Positions 1 to 3,326 of a DNA stretch of 6,174 nucleotides are shown in pieces. The position numbers and the translations under genes were made by a program. Under the pieces are notes generated by a model. It searched no databases. It was not told where the DNA came from and worked only from the letters and a program-made list of their open reading frames with translations. Position 1 is the stretch's first letter. Each line of letters starts with the position of its first letter. The DNA comes from Patescibacteria group bacterium (GTDB lineage Bacteria > Patescibacteriota > UBA1384 > JAHJRZ01): positions 1 to 6,174 of the forward strand of contig JAHJRZ010000063.1 in the NCBI GenBank assembly GCA_018830605.1, given 5' to 3'.

Positions 1-1177
1 TATTTCCGTCTCCGTCTCGGACCGCGACCGTCAGGGCGCAGGGGCCCGGTTTGATTCGGTCGCTCTTGAAGCTGAATCCTGCCTTGTTGTTCTTGACGTA
101 GCTGGTCGCCACTTCTTTCCACGGCCACCATTGGACGTTGGCGTAAATGGCGAACCAGAGGTGCGCGCCGGCTGGCAGTCCGCGGTCGAAGACGGCGTTG
201 ACCGTCTGCGACTTCGCGATGGCCGTGCCGTCGTCAAGGTCGAAGCTGATGCCGATTCCATCTGGCATCGTCAGAGTCGTGTCGGCTCGAGGAGCGGTCG
301 GCTGCTGGCTGATATCCTCATCATTCCAAATGATATGCAGTCCGCCGCCGCCCTGATCCTCTGTCCTAGCCGGCCGTTGAGCCGGTGCCGATGTCCCCAG
401 CATCGCGCGGATCTCCTCTTTGAACTTCTCGAGGTCGTCCAGCACGAGTCGTAGCTCCTGGGTGGTGATGTAGTCACCGATCGCAGGGCCGGCCATCGGC
501 GTTTCAGTCTCGTCCAGAAAGCGTTCCTCTCCGACCTTGACGAGCCACGGCTCGTCATAAGTGCCGAAGATAGATTTGCCATCCTTGCCCAGGATCAAAA
601 ACCGTGTCGTCCGTTCTTCCAGTAATCCGTGGACGCGGACAATAAAGGTGTTGATCCCGGGTTGGAGGTCTTCCGGCTCGATGAAGGCCGTGAAAAAGAG
701 CGGGCCGTTCTGGCCGCGCCTCTGTTTTTCAAAGCCGACTCGGCCGGTCCGGACCGCCGTAATCCAGCGGCCGGGTGCCGAGACAGAGCCGAGCTGCGCC
801 CGGCGCAGGTCCTTGAGGGTCTTCTCCTCGTAGGGCTTCTCGGCCGCAGTGCGGTCGCGAAACTCCTCATAGGAGAGCCAGCCGCCGATCCCAATGGCCA
901 CGCCCAGCGTGGCGTCAGCTTCGGGCCGAACAGCCGAATTGTAGAGCGCGACATCCATCCGAATCCCCATTGGTTCAGGGATGGTCGGAATCGTGTCATA
1001 CTCAAACGGTTCCCCGTTTTCGGGAGTGCCGGTGATGACCATCTGAGGATTTCCCTCAATGGCCTTGCCGGTCGTCTCCCCAACAACGGGGATGGATATC
1101 AACTGCGCCGGGACGTGGACGCTCAAGATGAGCGCCAGAAGAACGACCAACGCCAACGTCACTCCTCGCGTCTTCAT
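1..1177 (-). CDS. Sec-exported protein of unknown function, 3' end cut off by the window
   Basis: The frame starts at ATG 1177 and stays open for 392 codons to base 2 with no stop, so the C-terminus lies outside the window. Residues 1-24 look like a Sec signal peptide: basic MKTR, a hydrophobic core at about 6-20 and a V-P-A cleavage motif ending at A24. The mature part is rich in Gly, Pro, Asp and Glu. A likely amphipathic helix lies at about 238-260, a flexible linker with GGGG at 277-280, and a beta-rich aromatic segment at about 320-390 (WFAIYANVQWWPW) that resembles an Ig-like or PKD-like sandwich; that fold is only an impression. An AAGGAG sits 12 bases before the ATG, with AAAGG closer. 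The other frames across this region give Arg/Ser/Pro-rich shadow proteins, while this one has a balanced composition and an export signal. I recognise no family. The region is far richer in G+C than rmuC or the helicase, suggesting transfer, atypical composition or a contig join. Confidence 0.8.
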   Translation of the reverse strand, partial: MKTRGVTLALVVLLALILSVHVPAQLISIPVVGETTGKAIEGNPQMVITGTPENGEPFEYDTIPTIPEPMGIRMDVALYNSAVRPEADATLGVAIGIGGWLSYEEFRDRTAAEKPYEEKTLKDLRRAQLGSVSAPGRWITAVRTGRVGFEKQRRGQNGPLFFTAFIEPEDLQPGINTFIVRVHGLLEERTTRFLILGKDGKSIFGTYDEPWLVKVGEERFLDETETPMAGPAIGDYITTQELRLVLDDLEKFKEEIRAMLGTSAPAQRPARTEDQGGGGLHIIWNDEDISQQPTAPRADTTLTMPDGIGISFDLDDGTAIAKSQTVNAVFDRGLPAGAHLWFAIYANVQWWPWKEVATSYVKNNKAGFSFKSDRIKPGPCALTVAVRDGDGN

Positions 1178-1200
1178 TAGCCTTTACTTCTCCTTATTCT

Positions 1201-1216
1201 CCTGCGCGCTCGCAGG
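1201..1216 (-). promoter_or_regulatory. Hairpin just upstream of the secreted-protein ribosome binding site
   Basis: CCTGCG (1201-1206) and CGCAGG (1211-1216) form a perfect 6-bp stem with a 4-base loop. In the minus-strand transcript its 3' arm runs into AGGAGAATAAGGAG, so folding could affect access to the more distal of two purine-rich possible ribosome binding sites. The stem is seen; a regulatory role is inference. Confidence 0.35.
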
Positions 1217-1237
1217 TTAGTGTGCATCTTTAAGTCC

Positions 1238-1303
1238 GAGTCTCCCATAAATGGGGGCTCGATTCATTGATAAAAGGCAGTTTTATGAATCAATCCAACC
1301 CCC
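1238..1303 (-). promoter_or_regulatory. Leader region with competing stem structures
   Basis: Two pairings compete for the same G-run (C-run in the minus-strand RNA). In one, 1238-1248 folds back on 1251-1260 (GAG/CTC plus CTCCCAT/ATGGGGG with a bulged T). In the other, GGGGG 1253-1257 pairs with CCCCC 1299-1303, enclosing GATTCAT/ATGAATC (1261-1267 with 1285-1291) and AAAA/TTTT around the loop GGCAG. One pair in the first stem is a G-T wobble on plus but an A-C mismatch on minus, which weakens the case for a minus-strand attenuator. It lies 60-125 bases upstream of the secreted-protein start. I see no convincing promoter close by. Confidence 0.3.
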
Positions 1304-1317
1304 GTTATTCGAAAAAC

Positions 1318-1412
1318 AAGAAATCCGAATGACGAATGACTAAATTATCGAAAATTCTGATTTTGGTCATTTGAGCATTTTTTCGTCATTCTGGTTTCTG
1401 ATTTCTGATTTA
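1318..1412. repeat. Degenerate 7-bp repeats forming an imperfect inverted repeat
   Basis: GAATGAC occurs twice in tandem (1327-1340) and TTTCTGA twice in tandem (1395-1408), with related words such as ATTCTGATTTT (1354-1364) between them. GAATGACGAA (1327-1336) is the exact reverse complement of TTCGTCATTC (1382-1391), so the block could fold into a long imperfect hairpin. There is no open reading frame of interest here. It looks like a dispersed intergenic repeat; whether copies exist elsewhere cannot be seen from this window. Confidence 0.6.
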
Positions 1413-1423
1413 TACTCTCGAAA

Positions 1424-1462
1424 GCGGTAACTGGTAAAGGAGGGGCAAAAACCAGCTACCGC
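1424..1462 (-). other. Strong 12-bp hairpin with a CCTCCTTT loop
   Basis: Arms 1424-1435 (GCGGTAACTGGT) and 1451-1462 (ACCAGCTACCGC) pair over 12 positions. The only imperfect position, 1430 with 1456, is a U-G wobble in minus-strand RNA but an A-C mismatch on plus, favouring a minus-strand transcript. The 15-base loop reads TTTTGCCCCTCCTTT on minus and contains CCTCCTTT, the same core as the anti-Shine-Dalgarno tail of 16S rRNA. It could be part of a small RNA or a leader element. The left arm also overlaps two heptads, GGTAACT and GGTAAAG, so it may simply be repeat-derived. Confidence 0.45.
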
Positions 1463-1478
1463 ATCCCAAAGTACAAGG

Positions 1479-1491
1479 CCCACTGCGTGGG
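1479..1491. other. Short perfect hairpin CCCAC-TGC-GTGGG
   Basis: A 5-bp perfect stem with a 3-base loop between the 12-bp hairpin and the AT-rich heptad block. It has no T-tract on either side, so I do not call it a terminator. It appears to belong to the same structured repeat mosaic. Confidence 0.3.
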
Positions 1492-1590
1492 AAATCCTAA
1501 ATCCAAAGCACTAAATCCTAAACGTTTTTTTAATTTTGTATTTTGATTTTTGATATTGTTTAGAATTTAGGATTTAGATTTTTGAATTTC
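1492..1590. repeat. AT-rich heptad repeat block with AAATCCTAAA words in both orientations
   Basis: AAATCCTAAA appears as direct repeats (1492-1501 and 1513-1522). The opposite arm carries four consecutive heptads of the form TTTAGRA, increasingly degenerate (1559-1586). CTAAATCCTAAAC (1511-1523) can pair with 1558-1577 if a 7-base heptad is bulged out. The connecting stretch is itself built from ATTTTGT, ATTTTGA and TTTTTGA (1533-1553). Stops occur in all frames, so it is non-coding. The 7-base unit is shared in length, though not sequence, with the block at 1318-1412. Confidence 0.6.
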
Positions 1591-1601
1591 GCTGTCTATG
1601 C

Positions 1602-1735
1602 TGTTTATTTAGCCAGGCCCGGGAAATAGCATAGCGACGTGATTATAGCCTCATAGCAATAAGTTAAGGCATAATTTAAATTGAAATCACATCAAGCTAC
1701 CACGGGCCCAGGTAAATAAACATCAATTAAATTAT
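1602..1735 (-). ncRNA. Candidate structured non-coding RNA of about 130 bases
   Basis: A strong minus-strand promoter places the start near 1735, and about 13 bases later a long rod begins. The closing stem pairs 1713-1722 with 1602-1611 (10 perfect pairs), then, after one C-C mismatch at 1612/1712, 1703-1711 with 1613-1621. The middle stem pairs 1685-1693 with 1636-1644 (9 pairs). The apical stem pairs 1665-1670 with 1648-1653 over an 11-base loop. All five imperfect pairs other than the C-C mismatch (1614/1710, 1615/1709, 1638/1691, 1652/1666, and the shared GU type throughout) are G-U in minus-strand RNA and A-C mismatches on plus, which fixes the transcribed strand. Any ATG is followed by a stop within about eight codons. 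The rod with a large internal loop (1622-1635 against 1694-1702) recalls 6S RNA, but I cannot match it to that family, nor to SRP RNA, tmRNA or RNase P. A miniature element with inverted ends is the main alternative. The 3' end is uncertain. Confidence 0.55.
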
Positions 1736-1741
1736 GTTGTC

Positions 1742-1770
1742 AGTATAGCAGAGCCAAGAAAATTTGTCAA
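1742..1770 (-). promoter_or_regulatory. Near-consensus extended -10 sigma-70 promoter for the candidate RNA
   Basis: On the minus strand TTGACA (1770-1765) is followed by a 17-base spacer and TATACT (1747-1742). The spacer ends in TGC, giving an extended -10 element. The predicted start is near 1735. Nothing downstream is a credible reading frame until 1177, so the immediate product is most likely an RNA. Confidence 0.8.
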
Positions 1771-1786
1771 GAGTAATTTTTATTAA

Positions 1787-1802
1787 TTCCGCTATCGCGG
1801 AA
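1787..1802 (-). terminator. Possible terminator hairpin between rmuC and the RNA promoter
   Basis: TTCCGC and GCGGAA form a perfect 6-bp stem with a 4-base loop. On the minus strand the stem is followed by TTAATAAAAATT, a poor T-tract. It lies about 45 bases after the rmuC stop and 17 bases before the -35 box of the RNA promoter, the right place to insulate the two. The position is persuasive, the sequence only moderately so. Confidence 0.35.
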
Positions 1803-1823
1803 AATACAGATTATTAGAACAAA

Positions 1824-1841
1824 AATACAATATGTTGTATT
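1824..1841 (-). terminator. AT-rich hairpin with T-tract directly after rmuC
   Basis: AATACAA (1824-1830) and TTGTATT (1835-1841) form a perfect 7-bp stem starting 5 bases after the rmuC stop codon. On the minus strand the stem merges into a TATTTTTGTT tract. There is only one G-C pair, so it is a weak intrinsic terminator candidate that might act together with the hairpin at 1787-1802. Confidence 0.4.
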
Positions 1842-1845
1842 AATA

Positions 1846-2865
1846 TTATTGTAGAAGCCCAATCTCTTCCTCAACATCCTCAATCTTCTCTTCTTCTTTT
1901 TGTTTCCCCTCGATCATTTCAAAGGACCTGACTCTGTTCTCAATCGCGGCAAAACCAGTGTTAACAGTCTCCATTGTATTTTTAGCATTAGTCAAATGTT
2001 TATTTAAGATACGCACGTCACCGCCAAATCTGGTGGTATCTTGACGTAAAGCCTTAATATTATTCATAATTGACCTAGCGCGCTCTTCAATCTTTTTCCC
2101 CTCTAATCCCAAAAGAATTATACGCAAAAAATAATAAAAACTATTAGGCGAAACGAGCAGGACCTTTTTCTCTTCAGCATAGGTGACAAACCCGGCTTCT
2201 TTAATCGCCAGTTCATAATATATCGGCTCTGAAGGAATATACATCAAGGCAAAATCAACCGTGTTCTCCTCCGGTTTAATGTACTTTCGGGCAATATCTT
2301 CAATGTGTTTTCTCGAATCTCTTAAAAATTCTCTTTTAAAGATTTTTCTTTGTTCTTTATCTTTAGCGCGATGGTATTTGCGGAAGTTCTCAATCGGAAA
2401 TTTAGAGTCGATCGGGATTATGCCTTTGCTTGATTTGACGACCGCATCAACGATTGTCCCATCGCGAAAACGATATTGAATAGCAAAATTGCTTTTGGGA
2501 AGTGTCTGCTCCAAAAGGTCGCGCAAGACCTGCTCCCCTAAATTTCCTCGCAGTTTAGGCGAGTGCAGAAAATCCTGGAAATCCTTCATCTGCTTGCCCA
2601 TTTGGTTTCCCATTTCTTGGACTTGGCCGAGAGCATTCTGTAGATGGGCAAACTGCCGCGCGGCATTATCCAGACGTTTGCTCATGGTGTTGGTCATTCC
2701 CTGGACATTTTGATTGAGCATGGTAATGCCTGAATCGTCTTTTAGTTTTTTTTGCTCTTCAAGCGTCTTTTTGTTCTGCTCGAAAATGCGCATAAGCATT
2801 AGCACGGCGATAACAACTCCGGCTAAAATTAGTCCGCCAAAGATGTAAATAATTATTGTTTGCAT
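1846..2865 (-). CDS. rmuC: RmuC-family DNA recombination protein
   Basis: A 339-residue protein, shorter than E. coli RmuC (about 475). Residues 1-25 are a hydrophobic N-terminal segment that probably anchors it in the membrane, followed by a polar, coiled-coil-like stretch at about 27-98. The conserved RmuC core follows: RGNLGEQVLRDLL at 106-118, D140-A-V-V, PIDSKFP at 151-157, DFALMYIPSE at 204-213 and SPNSF at 239-243. D140 with D153-S-K155 fits the PD-(D/E)XK nuclease signature predicted for this family. The last 20 residues are strongly acidic. In E. coli, RmuC limits DNA inversion at short inverted repeats; the biochemical activity is still mostly predicted. ATG 2865 is chosen because it gives the full anchor. 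No Shine-Dalgarno site is visible, but a promoter candidate lies about 25-55 bases upstream. It is separate from the zinc-ribbon transcript and probably ends at the hairpins 1824-1841 and 1787-1802. The family call is firm. Confidence 0.93.
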   Translation of the reverse strand: MQTIIIYIFGGLILAGVVIAVLMLMRIFEQNKKTLEEQKKLKDDSGITMLNQNVQGMTNTMSKRLDNAARQFAHLQNALGQVQEMGNQMGKQMKDFQDFLHSPKLRGNLGEQVLRDLLEQTLPKSNFAIQYRFRDGTIVDAVVKSSKGIIPIDSKFPIENFRKYHRAKDKEQRKIFKREFLRDSRKHIEDIARKYIKPEENTVDFALMYIPSEPIYYELAIKEAGFVTYAEEKKVLLVSPNSFYYFLRIILLGLEGKKIEERARSIMNNIKALRQDTTRFGGDVRILNKHLTNAKNTMETVNTGFAAIENRVRSFEMIEGKQKEEEKIEDVEEEIGLLQ

Positions 2866-2890
2866 AATATTAATTAGTTAGTGTGAGTCT

Positions 2891-2919
2891 ATCTTATATT
2901 AAATATCTAATTTTGTGAA
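2891..2919 (-). promoter_or_regulatory. Probable rmuC promoter
   Basis: On the minus strand TTCACA (2919-2914, five of six consensus) is followed by a 17-base spacer and TAAGAT (2896-2891, four of six). The start would be near 2884, leaving a leader of about 19 bases before the rmuC ATG. It lies directly after the long inverted repeat, as expected if rmuC is transcribed independently of the zinc-ribbon gene. An alternative -10 is TATAAG with a shorter spacer. Confidence 0.45.
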
Positions 2920-2924
2920 TAAAG

Positions 2925-2999
2925 AGCCGGCGAGGAACAGGGAGAGCGAGGGATGGGGATGAGTGCGATGATCGCATCGCTCTATGTTCTTCGCCGGCT
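2925..2999 (-). terminator. Long nested inverted repeat, possible terminator of the zinc-ribbon transcript
   Basis: Outer arms 2925-2939 and 2985-2999 pair at 14 of 15 positions. An inner 7-bp stem pairs 2943-2949 with 2977-2983, and stacked against it is TGCGAT-G-ATCGCA at 2964-2976. It begins 25 bases after the zinc-ribbon stop and is followed on minus by CTTTATTC, a weak T-tract. The one imperfect outer pair (2934/2990) is G-U on plus and C-A on minus, so the strand is not settled. It could instead be a structured RNA or the edge of an inserted cassette. Confidence 0.45.
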
Positions 3000-3023
3000 T
3001 ACGGCTTGTTGGGCTGATGGGGT

Positions 3024-3224
3024 TCATGGGTCGGGGTAGAAGATGCGATGGAATTCGTCATGGGTGACCGTTCGTACTTTGCCGAACCGATTGCCACCGC
3101 AGGATGTGCAACGTTCGTCGCTGGGCCCCATGGGCATGCCGCACTTCGTGCACTGCTTGATCTGGGCCGGGCTTTTGTCGAGGGAGGGGTGACGGTACCC
3201 ACCGCCAAAACCTGCACCTGCCAT
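3024..3224 (-). CDS. Small zinc-ribbon protein of unknown function
   Basis: A 66-residue protein with one clear zinc ribbon: C25-x2-C28, ten residues, C39-x2-C42, both pairs in CxxC knuckles followed by glycine. The N-terminus is glycine-rich (MAGAGFGGGY) and the C-terminus ends in an aromatic and acidic tail (HDEFHRIFYPDP). There is no signal peptide or membrane segment. I chose ATG 3224 because GAGG at 3236-3233 sits 8 bases upstream; the in-frame GTG at 3233 overlaps that site and is unlikely to be the start. A 97-residue frame overlapping it lacks such features. It has its own consensus promoter and a hairpin-rich leader, and is more G+C-rich than rmuC and most of the helicase. Zinc ribbons of this type bind nucleic acid or proteins, but the actual role is unknown. 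The cysteine pattern plus a good ribosome site make it a convincing gene. Confidence 0.8.
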   Translation of the reverse strand: MAGAGFGGGYRHPSLDKSPAQIKQCTKCGMPMGPSDERCTSCGGNRFGKVRTVTHDEFHRIFYPDP

Positions 3225-3243
3225 GCGACACACCTCTTTTGTG

Positions 3244-3284
3244 GACCGTTGGTTGCAACGGTCAGAATGGCACGAATATCGTAC
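3244..3284 (-). promoter_or_regulatory. Two hairpins in the 5' leader of the zinc-ribbon gene
   Basis: GACCGTTG (3244-3251) and CAACGGTC (3256-3263) form a perfect 8-bp stem with a 4-base loop. A second stem, 3279-3284 with 3270-3275, has 6 pairs including one wobble on minus and a 3-base loop. The predicted transcription start, G3284 or its neighbour, would lie at the base of the second stem, and the first ends 8 bases before the GAGG ribosome site. They could stabilise the message, act as an operator, or end the incoming helicase transcript. Confidence 0.45.
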
Positions 3285-3291
3285 AAAGTCA

Positions 3292-3320
3292 ATTATATAT
3301 TATATAAGAGTATTTGTCAA
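3292..3320 (-). promoter_or_regulatory. Perfect-consensus sigma-70 promoter for the zinc-ribbon gene
   Basis: On the minus strand TTGACA (3320-3315), a 17-base spacer and TATAAT (3297-3292) match the consensus at every position. The -35 box starts only 6 bases after the helicase stop codon. It shares the string TTGACAAAT with the RNA promoter at 1742-1770. The predicted start near 3284 gives a leader of about 60 bases. Confidence 0.85.
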
Positions 3321-3326
3321 TGAAAA

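Noticed and set aside
131..454. Plus-strand open frame of 107 codons
   Set aside because: Antisense shadow of the secreted-protein gene with no supporting start signal or domain.
595..1086. Minus-strand open frame of 163 codons inside the secreted-protein gene
   Set aside because: Its product is dominated by Arg, Ser and Pro, typical of an out-of-frame read. The overlapping frame from 1177 has a signal peptide and balanced composition.
629..1180. Plus-strand open frame of 183 codons antisense to the secreted-protein gene
   Set aside because: It is a shadow of a GC-rich gene on the other strand, with Arg-rich, low-hydrophobic content, no ribosome site and no recognisable motif.
1410..1440. 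Promoter with TATAAA at about 1416-1411 on the minus strand and TTACCA upstream
   Set aside because: The -35 match is weak, and the boxes overlap the 12-bp hairpin and repeat words, so I could not separate it from chance in AT-rich sequence.
1492..1580. CRISPR-like array from the repeated AAATCCTAAA words
   Set aside because: Repeat units are about 7-10 bases, occur in both orientations and have no regular unique spacers; no cas gene is present.
1602..1722. Insertion sequence or MITE with about 20-bp terminal inverted repeats
   Set aside because: Not fully excluded, but there is no visible target-site duplication, and a well-placed promoter plus strand-specific wobble pairs fit an RNA better.
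1700..1722. Eight-codon leader peptide from the ATG within the closing stem
   Set aside because: It has no ribosome site and no enrichment in a regulatory amino acid, and it lies inside a stable stem.
2999..3292. Minus-strand open frame of 97 codons overlapping the zinc-ribbon gene
   Set aside because: Its ATG lies at or upstream of the predicted transcription start, it lacks a motif, and the overlapping 66-residue frame has paired CxxC knuckles and a ribosome site.
3048..3323. Plus-strand open frame of 91 codons
   Set aside because: It is antisense to the zinc-ribbon gene and runs through that gene's promoter; no start signal.
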